Positions 18,291 to 25,534 of a DNA stretch of 50,719 nucleotides are shown piece by piece. The DNA is taken from NCBI GenBank assembly GCA_024643385.1, contig JAHEMZ010000005.1, positions 23,769 to 74,487 on the forward strand, written 5' to 3'. Each line of letters opens with the position of its first letter. The stretch's first letter is position 1. The stretch is from Flavobacteriaceae bacterium. GTDB taxonomy: Bacteria > Bacteroidota > Bacteroidia > Flavobacteriales > Flavobacteriaceae. Position numbers and translations under genes: made by a program. The notes beneath the pieces were generated by a model. That model was not told the DNA's origin. It searched no databases and saw nothing but the letters and a program-made list of their open reading frames with translations.

Positions 18291-18917
18291 ATGTCCTTAA
18301 TTGCCAATTTTGCCATCGGGTTTCTGGCCGCCTTAGTAGGGGTTATTCCTCCCGGCCTCCTGAACATGACTGCCGCTAAAATTAGCATCAATCAAGGTCG
18401 TAAAGTGGCGCTCTTATTTTCGGCAGGAGTTTGCACTATCGTTTGCTTGCAGACCTTTATTGCGTTATTGTTTGCACGCTATTTGGAACGCCATCCGGAA
18501 GTAGTCGACACACTGCAGAAGGTGGCGCTGGGAATATTCATCTGCCTCACTTTGTATTTCTTCTTTATCGCACGCGATACCCGAAGAGAGGTGCCCAAAG
18601 AGATGGAACGGTCGAAGACAAATCGTTTTTTCTATGGAATTTTATTGGCAGCCATAAACTTACTTCCTTTGCCCTATTGGGTCTATATCAGTATTACCTT
18701 TTCATCCTTTGGATGGTTTTCGTTCGATCATTTGCCGCTTTGGTTTGCTGTCATCGCTTCCGGAATGGGAACTTTTGTAATGCTATTTATTTATGTACTT
18801 TTCTTCAGAAAACAACAGGATAAACAGCATATTCGGTTTAATATGAATTACGTAATTGGATTTATCACGGCAATAATTTCCGGGATTACCTTTTTGAAGA
18901 TCTTCGAACTTCTATAA
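18291..18917 (+). CDS. LysE/RhtB-family transporter
   Basis: The protein has 208 residues and six hydrophobic segments, the usual count of this family of amino-acid exporters. The N-terminus (GFLAALVGVIPPGLLNM) corresponds to the conserved PGP-containing first helix of LysE proteins, though here PPG replaces the more usual PGP. The substrate cannot be told from sequence. It sits 2 bp before the alkyltransferase-like gene and is probably co-transcribed with it; trmB ends 31 bp before it. Confidence 0.75.
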   Translation: MSLIANFAIGFLAALVGVIPPGLLNMTAAKISINQGRKVALLFSAGVCTIVCLQTFIALLFARYLERHPEVVDTLQKVALGIFICLTLYFFFIARDTRREVPKEMERSKTNRFFYGILLAAINLLPLPYWVYISITFSSFGWFSFDHLPLWFAVIASGMGTFVMLFIYVLFFRKQQDKQHIRFNMNYVIGFITAIISGITFLKIFELL

Positions 18918-18919
18918 GT

Positions 18920-19252
18920 ATGGTGGAGGAAAATTTCTTCGAACAGGTATATCGGGTGGCAAAGCTCATTCCTTATGGAAGAGTGACCAGTTATGGGGCC
19001 ATTGCAAAATACTTAGGAGCAGCCGGTAGCGCACGGATGGTCGGATGGGCAATGAATGCTTCTCATAAGGACGAGGAAATACCCGCACATCGCGTAGTGA
19101 ATCGGGTGGGTTTATTAACCGGGAAGCATCATTTTTCAGGGACTAATTTAATGCAACAGTTATTGGAAAATGAAGGAATTACAATAATCGACCATCAAAT
19201 TCAAGAATTTGAAAAGTACTTTTGGGATCCGGTAAAGGAATTGCCCCATTAG
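18920..19252 (+). CDS. Alkyltransferase-like protein (ATL, MGMT family)
   Basis: The protein has 110 residues and consists only of the DNA-binding domain of O6-alkylguanine-DNA alkyltransferases, with YGRVTSYGAIAKYLG and an arginine-finger region. The active-site motif PCHRV is PAHRVV here, with A56 in place of the methyl-accepting cysteine. Proteins of this kind bind O6-alkylguanine and hand the lesion to nucleotide excision repair instead of removing the alkyl group. The length and the Cys-to-Ala change fit that class well. Confidence 0.85.
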   Translation: MVEENFFEQVYRVAKLIPYGRVTSYGAIAKYLGAAGSARMVGWAMNASHKDEEIPAHRVVNRVGLLTGKHHFSGTNLMQQLLENEGITIIDHQIQEFEKYFWDPVKELPH

Positions 19253-19321
19253 GTGTTTTTTCTAGTGATAGCACTATAAATCATTTCAATTATACCTCTT
19301 CAAAAAACCAAGTTTTCCCCG

Positions 19322-19329
19322 TATATTTG
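19322..19329 (+). promoter_or_regulatory. -7 element (TATATTTG) for the mrp operon
   Basis: A perfect TAnnTTTG match lies 29 bp before the mrp start codon. The -33 region is not convincing. Confidence 0.45.
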
Positions 19330-19358
19330 TACTTTAGAATAATTCTAAATATTGAGGC

Positions 19359-20498
19359 ATGAAATTTAGTAAACAAGATATTTTTAAGGCACTGGAAACG
19401 ATCTCCCTCCCGGGAGAAGGAAAGAATATGGTCGAAAGTGGTGCGGTGATGAATGTGGTCACATTTGCCGATGAGGTGATCGTCGATTTAACAATGGCTA
19501 CTCCGGCATTACATGTAAAGAAGCGCGCAGAAGCGGATGTAGTTAAGGCCATTCACGAACATGTTTCCAAGGATGCACAGGTAGTTGTCAATATAAAGGT
19601 CGAAGCTCCTGCGAAGCCGGAGAACCCAAATTTGATCAAAGGAAAACCGGTTCCCGGAATTAAAAACATCGTTGCGGTGGCGTCCGGAAAGGGAGGAGTA
19701 GGTAAATCTACGGTGACAGCAAATCTGGCGGTCACACTCTCTAAAATGGGTTTTAAAGTAGGTGTCCTGGACGCCGATATATATGGTCCTTCGATTCCGA
19801 TCATGTTTGATGTGGCGTCAGAAAGGCCGCTATCTGTCAATGTCAATGGGAAGAGCAAAATGAAACCGATAGAGAATTATGGGGTAAAAGTGTTGTCCAT
19901 TGGATTTTTCACCCAACCTAATCAGGCGGTGATCTGGAGAGGTCCCATGGCCTCAAAGGCTTTGAATCAACTTATCTTTGATGCAGATTGGGGAGAACTG
20001 GATTTCATGTTGATCGACCTGCCTCCGGGAACCGGTGATATTCATTTAAGTATCATGCAAGCCCTTCCTATTACCGGAGCAGTGGTGGTAAGTACTCCTC
20101 AAAATGTTGCCTTGGCTGATGCCAGAAAAGGAGTGGCAATGTTCCAACAAGAGAATATTCAAGTGCCGGTTTTAGGGATTGTAGAGAATATGGCTTATTT
20201 CACTCCCGAAGAATTACCGGATAATAAATATTATATCTTCGGAAAAGAGGGGGCTAAGCACTTGGCCGAAGATCTTGAGGTGCCATTCTTAGGTGAAATA
20301 CCCTTAGTTCAAAGTATACGAGAGTCGGGCGACGTGGGCCATCCCGCTGCGATGCAGTCGGGGACAACGGTGGGGCGATCCTTTGAAGAAGTTACCAGAA
20401 ATGTTGTCGCTCAGACCGTTTACAGAAACGACAATTTACCTCCGACGGAGGCAATAAAAATTACTACGATGGCGGGTTGTAGCGCCGTAAAAAAATAG
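19359..20498 (+). CDS. apbC: Mrp/NBP35-type P-loop ATPase, iron-sulfur carrier
   Basis: The protein has 379 residues. An N-terminal DUF59/MIP18-like domain (about 1-80) is followed by a P-loop ATPase with the deviant Walker A GKGGVGKST (110-118) and the DADIYGPSIP and LIDLPPGTGD motifs of the Mrp family. The family carries and transfers [4Fe-4S] clusters to target enzymes. The CxxC pair normally found after the ENMxY motif is missing (AYFTPEELPDNKYYIFG), so cluster binding must differ; one Cys remains near the C-terminus (AGCSAVKK). The NifU-like gene begins 2 bp after the stop codon. Confidence 0.9.
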   Translation: MKFSKQDIFKALETISLPGEGKNMVESGAVMNVVTFADEVIVDLTMATPALHVKKRAEADVVKAIHEHVSKDAQVVVNIKVEAPAKPENPNLIKGKPVPGIKNIVAVASGKGGVGKSTVTANLAVTLSKMGFKVGVLDADIYGPSIPIMFDVASERPLSVNVNGKSKMKPIENYGVKVLSIGFFTQPNQAVIWRGPMASKALNQLIFDADWGELDFMLIDLPPGTGDIHLSIMQALPITGAVVVSTPQNVALADARKGVAMFQQENIQVPVLGIVENMAYFTPEELPDNKYYIFGKEGAKHLAEDLEVPFLGEIPLVQSIRESGDVGHPAAMQSGTTVGRSFEEVTRNVVAQTVYRNDNLPPTEAIKITTMAGCSAVKK

Positions 20499-20499
20499 C

Positions 20500-20736
20500 A
20501 TGACAGACCAGGAACTAATTACAAAAGTAGAAGCAGCTTTGGAGGAAATTCGCCCTTTTCTGCAAAGTGACGGAGGTGATATTTCCCTTATTTCCATTGA
20601 AGAAGGAAAGAAGGTAACGGTTCAACTTCAAGGGGCATGTGTGGGGTGTTCTGTCAATCAGATGACATTGAAAAGTGGGGTGGAGATGACCATTAAAAAG
20701 TACGCTCCGCAAATAGAAAATGTTATTAATATCTAA
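20500..20736 (+). CDS. NifU C-terminal domain iron-sulfur scaffold
   Basis: The protein has 78 residues and is a stand-alone NifU C-terminal (Nfu) domain. The CVGC motif in GACVGCSVNQMTLKSGVE binds a [4Fe-4S] cluster as a dimer, and LQSDGGDISL is the usual upstream segment. It lies directly behind mrp, so the two are likely to be translated together and to cooperate in supplying clusters. The neighbouring nifJ, ferredoxin and complex I genes encode many iron-sulfur sites, though on separate transcripts. Confidence 0.92.
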   Translation: MTDQELITKVEAALEEIRPFLQSDGGDISLISIEEGKKVTVQLQGACVGCSVNQMTLKSGVEMTIKKYAPQIENVINI

Positions 20737-20740
20737 TTAA

Positions 20741-20817
20741 CCGGGAAACCCATCGGGGCAATTATTCCTATATTTTATCAATGAATAATTGCCCCGAAGT
20801 TCATCCGGGTTTTTTGT
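20741..20817. terminator. Strong nested hairpin between nfu and the HEPN gene
   Basis: A perfect 14-bp stem (20754-20767 with 20783-20796) is nested inside a second short pairing (AAACCC 20746-20751 with GGGTTT 20807-20812) that ends in a T-run. It is placed to stop the mrp-nfu transcript, and the convergent HEPN transcript ends next to it. Confidence 0.7.
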
Positions 20818-20832
20818 AATCCCAAGGCGATC

Positions 20833-21210
20833 CTACTGGATCACTTTCTCTTCTCTTAAAAAAGTATCCAAATTATTCGCGATTGTAAAACAGTTGCTCA
20901 CCTTTGAAACCTGGTCACACGACCTGGATGTGGTATCATGATTTTGGCAAGTGAAGCCTTCTAGATTTACTTTTTCAAATCTGGAATTGATTCGGACGCA
21001 TTCGCTGTAGAGTGTATTGATCGTGTTACAGTTGGCTATGTCAACTCCATTCTTTAAAAGATATCCTTTAAGGTAATTTTCTACCGCGAATTGTGCATTT
21101 TTGCATACAAGGAAGGAAACTATGTCTTCTTCCGGTCTGAATAATTCTTTGTTCGCTTCTCGCAGTCTTTCATAGGCCTCATCAAAAAATTTATGTGATT
21201 TATCTTCCAT
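20833..21210 (-). CDS. HEPN-domain protein
   Basis: The protein has 125 residues and is all alpha-helical by composition. The segments EAYERLREANKELF and CKNAQFAVENYLKGYLL match the HEPN pattern of two long helices with a conserved Asn-Ala..E.yLKa core. The RX4-6H motif of HEPN ribonucleases is not apparent, so it is probably a binding-type HEPN protein. It has many cysteines in its second half. It follows nifJ by 25 bp on the same strand and may be co-transcribed with it; no antitoxin-type partner is visible. Confidence 0.6.
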   Translation of the reverse strand: MEDKSHKFFDEAYERLREANKELFRPEEDIVSFLVCKNAQFAVENYLKGYLLKNGVDIANCNTINTLYSECVRINSRFEKVNLEGFTCQNHDTTSRSCDQVSKVSNCFTIANNLDTFLREEKVIQ

Positions 21211-21235
21211 GGTTAAACTTTTAGCGGTTCATCTT

Positions 21236-24200
21236 TTACATATCTCGATAAAGCTCCAGGCGTTCCCATTTAGAATGGACCTCTTCCTGAGCTTGTTTAA
21301 GTAAACTTTCACCAAGTTCGGCATCGTCTTTCACTACCCTGGTAAAACGGGTTTCATTATACATGAAATCGGAAAGTGGTAAACTGGGCTCTTTAGAATC
21401 TAATTTGAACTTTTTGCCTTTGGGTTGAGAAGGATCAAATCTGAACAATGGCCAATATCCTGTTTCCACCGCTTTGGTTTGTTGTAAGGCACCATCTTTC
21501 AAGTCATAACCATGTTCACCACAATGCGAATAAGCAATAATGATGGATGGTCCGGGATAAGCAGCGGCTTCTTCAATGGCTTTCAGGGTTTGTAAATCCT
21601 TCGCTCCTATAGCCACCTGGGCGACGTACACATTTTGGTAGGATACGGCTTGAAGTGCAAGACTTTTCTTTCCTGTTCTTTTTCCGGATACAGAGAACTT
21701 GGCACTGGCCCCCAGCGGAGTCGCTTTCGATGTTTGACCACCGGTATTCGAATATACCTCGGTGTCCAATACCATAATATTGATATTCTCTCCGGAAGCC
21801 AGTACGTGGTCTACTCCTCCATAGCCAATATCATAGGCCCAACCATCCCCACCGATGATCCATACATCTTTTTTGCGGAGGTATTCGGTAAGTTGGTTTA
21901 GCTTGATGGCCTGATCGTTATTTTCTATCCTATCGAGGATTTTTCTAAGAGAAGCGATGTCTTTATGTTTCGCTTCTTTTTGCATTTCATTCTCTTCTGG
22001 ATTGTTCAAAATAGCCTCCACGATCTCGGATCCAACCAGTGGTTCTAAAGTGCGTAGCAAATTCACTGCGATCTCCTGTTTTTTGGAAAGAGCCAGTTTC
22101 ATTCCCAATCCAAATTCGGCATTGTCTTCGAATAAAGAGTTTGCCCATGCAGGACCTCTGCCGGCTTCATTGGTCTTATAAGGAGTAGTAGGAAGGTTTC
22201 CTCCATAAATAGAAGAACAACCGGTCGCATTGGCGATCAATATACTGTCGCCAAATAACTGAGTGATCAATTTTATGTACGGAGTTTCTCCACAACCGGA
22301 ACAGGCGCCTGAAAATTCAAACAGCGGTTCTAAGAACTGAGATCCTTTTACATTGGTGATCTGTAAGGCGGTTCTGTCGTAATTTGAGAGTTTGGCAAAA
22401 TAATCCCAATTCACGTTCTCTTCGACTTCAACATCCAACTTTCTTCTCATGTTGATGGCTTTGAAATCGGGTATTTCCTTGCTTTCAGCAGGACAAACGG
22501 CAACACACAGATCGCATCCGGTACAATCTTCCGGAGAAACTTGCAACACGTAAGAATCAGTGTCCCCTGAAAAAGGTCGGCCTTTGGCTGGAGCATGTTT
22601 CAAAGAAGCCGGAGCATTGCTTAGCTCGGTATTGGTAACTACTTTGGCTCTAATGGCAGCATGCGGACATATCGCGATACACTTGTTGCATTGTGTACAT
22701 AAATCGGTATCATCCCAAACCGGTATGAAATCAGCAATTCCTCGTTTTTCGAATTGAGTGGTTCCTGTTGGGAAAGTTCCATCGATTGGAAAAGCACTTA
22801 CGGGAAGACTGTCTCCGCGTCCGGCAAGAATTTTTCCTAAAACTTCTTGTACAAACGGATCGGCATCCGCTCGCATCATAGGTTTAAATTGTTGTGTACT
22901 TGAAACGATTTCAGGATAGGTAACCTTTTGCAGGTTGGCAAGAGAAGTATCTACCGCTTTGAAATTCATCTTAACCACTTTTTCTCCTTTATGGGAATAG
23001 GATTTTACGATGGCATCCTTTATTTTCTGAATGGCTTCCTCCTTCGGCAATACCCCTGATATAGCGAAGAAACAAGTTTGCAGAACGGTATTGGTTCGCT
23101 TACCCAGTTTCGCTTTTTGAGCAACTTCCGTCGCATCTATCACATAGAATTCAAGTTTATTTTCAATGATTTCTTCCTGCATCTTCATGGGCAGTTGATC
23201 CCAGATCTCTTCTTTTGAATAAGGGGCATTCAACAGGAAAGTACCTCCTTTTTTGATGTTCTTAAGGATGTCATATTTTTCAATGAAATTGAATTGATGA
23301 CAAGCGATGAAATCTGCCTGATGGATCAGATAAGTAGATTTAATAGGTTCAGGGCCAAATCTAAGATGAGACACAGTCTGTGCTCCGGCTTTTTTAGAGT
23401 CATAGACAAAATAACCTTGTACATAGTTGTCAGTAGTCTCTCCAATGATCTTGATCGAATTCTTATTTGCACCTACAGTACCATCAGAACCCAAACCATA
23501 GAACATACAGTTGAAGGTAGTTTTCACCGTTTGTAATCGCTCACCGACAGTTAAACTTTTGTGAGACACATCATCGTTGATACCAATAGTAAAATGATTT
23601 ATAGCCTTCTCGGCATCCAATTCGTCGAAAATTGTTTTCACCATTGCAGGATCGAACTCTTTGGAAGATAATCCGTATCGACCACCGATAATTTTAGGCA
23701 TTTTTCGATCACTCTCAACAAAGGCGGAGACGATATCTAAATATAAAGGTTCGCCTATGCTTCCCGGTTCTTTGGTGCGATCCAAGACGGCGACTTTTTG
23801 CACGGTTTCAGGAAGTGATGCGATGAATTTGGCCACTGAAAGAGGTCGATATAATCGAACAATGACAGCTCCTACTTTCTCTCCATTTTTCACCATGGTG
23901 TCAACGGCTTCCATCACAGGACCCTGGCCACTTCCCATAATAACGATCACTTTCTCTGCTTTGGGATCACCTATATATTGGAACAGCTCGTACTTGCGTC
24001 CGGTATGGGAGTAAAATTCATCCATGGTCTGCTGAACGATCTGCGGAACCTTGTCATAATACAGATTGGTCGCTTCTCTACTTTGGAAGAAGACATCCGG
24101 GTTCTGCGAAGTTCCTTTTATTGAGGGATGATCGGGATCAAGTGATCTTTTCTTGTGATCCATTATTTTATCTTCCGGCATCATCGCCTTAATGGTCTCA

Positions 24201-24769
24201 TCAGAGATCGCATTGATTTTTGATATTTCGTGCGATGTTCTGAAGCCGTCAAAGATATTTAAGAAGGGGATTCTCGATTTTAGGGTGGCCACTTGTGCAA
24301 TAAGTGCAAAATCCTGGGCTTCCTGAACCGATCCGCCAAATAACATGGCAAATCCGGTTTGCCGGGCGGCCATAACGTCTGAATGGTCACCAAAAATGGA
24401 AAGGGCATGCGTTGCAACCGTTCTTGATGCCACATGAATGACGGTCGGCAGCAGCTCTCCAGCAATTTTATACATATTCGGGATCATAAGTAATAGACCT
24501 TGTGATGCCGTAAAAGTGGTGGTGAGGGCACCGGCAAGCAAAGAGCCGTGAACGGCACCTGCAGCGCCTCCTTCACTTTGCATTTCAACTATTCTAGGAA
24601 CATCATTCCATATATTTTTTTGACCGTTGGAACTGTACACATCTACATGTTCGCCCATGGGAGAAGCAGGCGTAATTGGATAAATCGCGCAAACTTCATT
24701 GGTTTTGTGGGCAACTCTGGCAACTGCTTCGTTAGCATCGCAGATCAGCTTTTGGAAATTTTTTTCCAT
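21236..24769 (-). CDS. nifJ: Pyruvate:ferredoxin (flavodoxin) oxidoreductase
   Basis: The protein has 1177 residues, the full length of the single-chain enzyme. It oxidises pyruvate and CoA to acetyl-CoA and CO2 and reduces ferredoxin. The order of domains is intact: N-terminal PYR domain (YPITPASPMGEHVD), gamma domain (YGLGSDGTVGANKNSIKII), a two-cluster ferredoxin domain (CTQCNKCIAICP; CTGCDLCVAVCP), and the C-terminal TPP domain with CSGCGETPY, GGDGWAYDIGYGG and LDTEVYSNTGGQ. A separate ferredoxin gene lies upstream on the same strand. The enzyme is oxygen-sensitive in many bacteria. Confidence 0.95.
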   Translation of the reverse strand: MEKNFQKLICDANEAVARVAHKTNEVCAIYPITPASPMGEHVDVYSSNGQKNIWNDVPRIVEMQSEGGAAGAVHGSLLAGALTTTFTASQGLLLMIPNMYKIAGELLPTVIHVASRTVATHALSIFGDHSDVMAARQTGFAMLFGGSVQEAQDFALIAQVATLKSRIPFLNIFDGFRTSHEISKINAISDETIKAMMPEDKIMDHKKRSLDPDHPSIKGTSQNPDVFFQSREATNLYYDKVPQIVQQTMDEFYSHTGRKYELFQYIGDPKAEKVIVIMGSGQGPVMEAVDTMVKNGEKVGAVIVRLYRPLSVAKFIASLPETVQKVAVLDRTKEPGSIGEPLYLDIVSAFVESDRKMPKIIGGRYGLSSKEFDPAMVKTIFDELDAEKAINHFTIGINDDVSHKSLTVGERLQTVKTTFNCMFYGLGSDGTVGANKNSIKIIGETTDNYVQGYFVYDSKKAGAQTVSHLRFGPEPIKSTYLIHQADFIACHQFNFIEKYDILKNIKKGGTFLLNAPYSKEEIWDQLPMKMQEEIIENKLEFYVIDATEVAQKAKLGKRTNTVLQTCFFAISGVLPKEEAIQKIKDAIVKSYSHKGEKVVKMNFKAVDTSLANLQKVTYPEIVSSTQQFKPMMRADADPFVQEVLGKILAGRGDSLPVSAFPIDGTFPTGTTQFEKRGIADFIPVWDDTDLCTQCNKCIAICPHAAIRAKVVTNTELSNAPASLKHAPAKGRPFSGDTDSYVLQVSPEDCTGCDLCVAVCPAESKEIPDFKAINMRRKLDVEVEENVNWDYFAKLSNYDRTALQITNVKGSQFLEPLFEFSGACSGCGETPYIKLITQLFGDSILIANATGCSSIYGGNLPTTPYKTNEAGRGPAWANSLFEDNAEFGLGMKLALSKKQEIAVNLLRTLEPLVGSEIVEAILNNPEENEMQKEAKHKDIASLRKILDRIENNDQAIKLNQLTEYLRKKDVWIIGGDGWAYDIGYGGVDHVLASGENINIMVLDTEVYSNTGGQTSKATPLGASAKFSVSGKRTGKKSLALQAVSYQNVYVAQVAIGAKDLQTLKAIEEAAAYPGPSIIIAYSHCGEHGYDLKDGALQQTKAVETGYWPLFRFDPSQPKGKKFKLDSKEPSLPLSDFMYNETRFTRVVKDDAELGESLLKQAQEEVHSKWERLELYRDM

Positions 24770-24943
24770 GACACTCTTTTTTTATTAATATCCATGTTAT
24801 AATTAGGAAAGGTGAAATTAGAAAGAGTATCGGTTAAATTATATGATACATATCAGTTTTGAGCGATATCATTAAGGGAGAGCGGGAGGGTTAGAGTAAC
24901 TGAAAATGAGCATGTTTATCCCATTCTACTTCAGTATCTATAA

Positions 24944-24982
24944 ATAGAAAGAAACGTCAATTCTATTGGCGTTTCTTTCAAT
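24944..24982 (-). terminator. Hairpin terminator after the ferredoxin gene
   Basis: A 14-bp stem with one G-T pair (24947-24960 with 24966-24979) and a 5-nt loop lies about 30 bp beyond the ferredoxin stop codon on the minus strand. Its T-tract is interrupted, so termination may be partial. The rest of 24770-25012 shows nothing I recognise. Confidence 0.55.
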
Positions 24983-25012
24983 GGGGAGTCATGAAAACGA
25001 TCTAAAATGCAA

Positions 25013-25363
25013 TTATTCGCCGTGAAGCCAAGCCTTCTTTTGTAGCAGAAAGGTTTCGGTTTCTACATGATTTACATCAGGAATACAGCAATCCACAGGA
25101 CAAACAGAGGCGCATTGTGGTTCGTCGTGAAATCCTTTACATTCTGTACATTTGTCGGAAACTATGAAATAAAACTCATCCGAGATCGGTTCGTTTTCTC
25201 TATCTGCATCCACTTCCACTCCATAGGGAGTAGTGACAACACCATTTAAAGACGTTTCGTCTGAATAAGCCCATTTTTGATCGGGTTCGTAGATCGCATT
25301 GTTGGGACACTCTGATACACATGCGTCGCAATTAATGCACTCGTCTGTTATTATTATAGCCAT
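25013..25363 (-). CDS. 2[4Fe-4S] ferredoxin, Allochromatium-type with insertion
   Basis: The protein has 116 residues. Two cluster motifs are present: C9, C12, C15, C19 (CINCDACVSECP) and C72, C75, C84, C88, with eight residues between the second and third Cys of the latter. This long loop and the following CPVDCC resemble Alvin-type ferredoxins of very low potential. Between the motifs is an acidic insertion of roughly 30 residues (about 30-65) compared with that type. It is a plausible electron carrier between nifJ, KorAB and complex I. The gene is divergent from korA, with 171 bp between them. Confidence 0.88.
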   Translation of the reverse strand: MAIIITDECINCDACVSECPNNAIYEPDQKWAYSDETSLNGVVTTPYGVEVDADRENEPISDEFYFIVSDKCTECKGFHDEPQCASVCPVDCCIPDVNHVETETFLLQKKAWLHGE

Positions 25364-25461
25364 TATTTAACTAAATTTATATCTGTTAATTTCGGTAAAA
25401 TTAATTTTCATTTTTCAAACCAAATGTGATAAAAATCAGATTTCAGGTTAAATACTGAAAT

Positions 25462-25469
25462 TATATTTG
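25462..25469 (+). promoter_or_regulatory. -7 element (TATATTTG) of the kor-nuo operon
   Basis: A perfect TAnnTTTG match gives a predicted leader of about 60 nt before korA. The -33 position has TTTC at an 17-18 bp spacing, a weak match. No other candidate promoter is obvious within the 171-bp divergent region. Confidence 0.45.
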
Positions 25470-25534
25470 GTGCTCATACAGAACAAAAGGTTCTGCTAAT
25501 AAAGTTATTAAATATTTTTTAAATAGATGAAGTT

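Noticed and set aside
20833-21210. HEPN gene as half of a toxin-antitoxin pair
   Set aside because: No RNase motif and no adjacent nucleotidyltransferase or antitoxin-like gene; its neighbour is nifJ.
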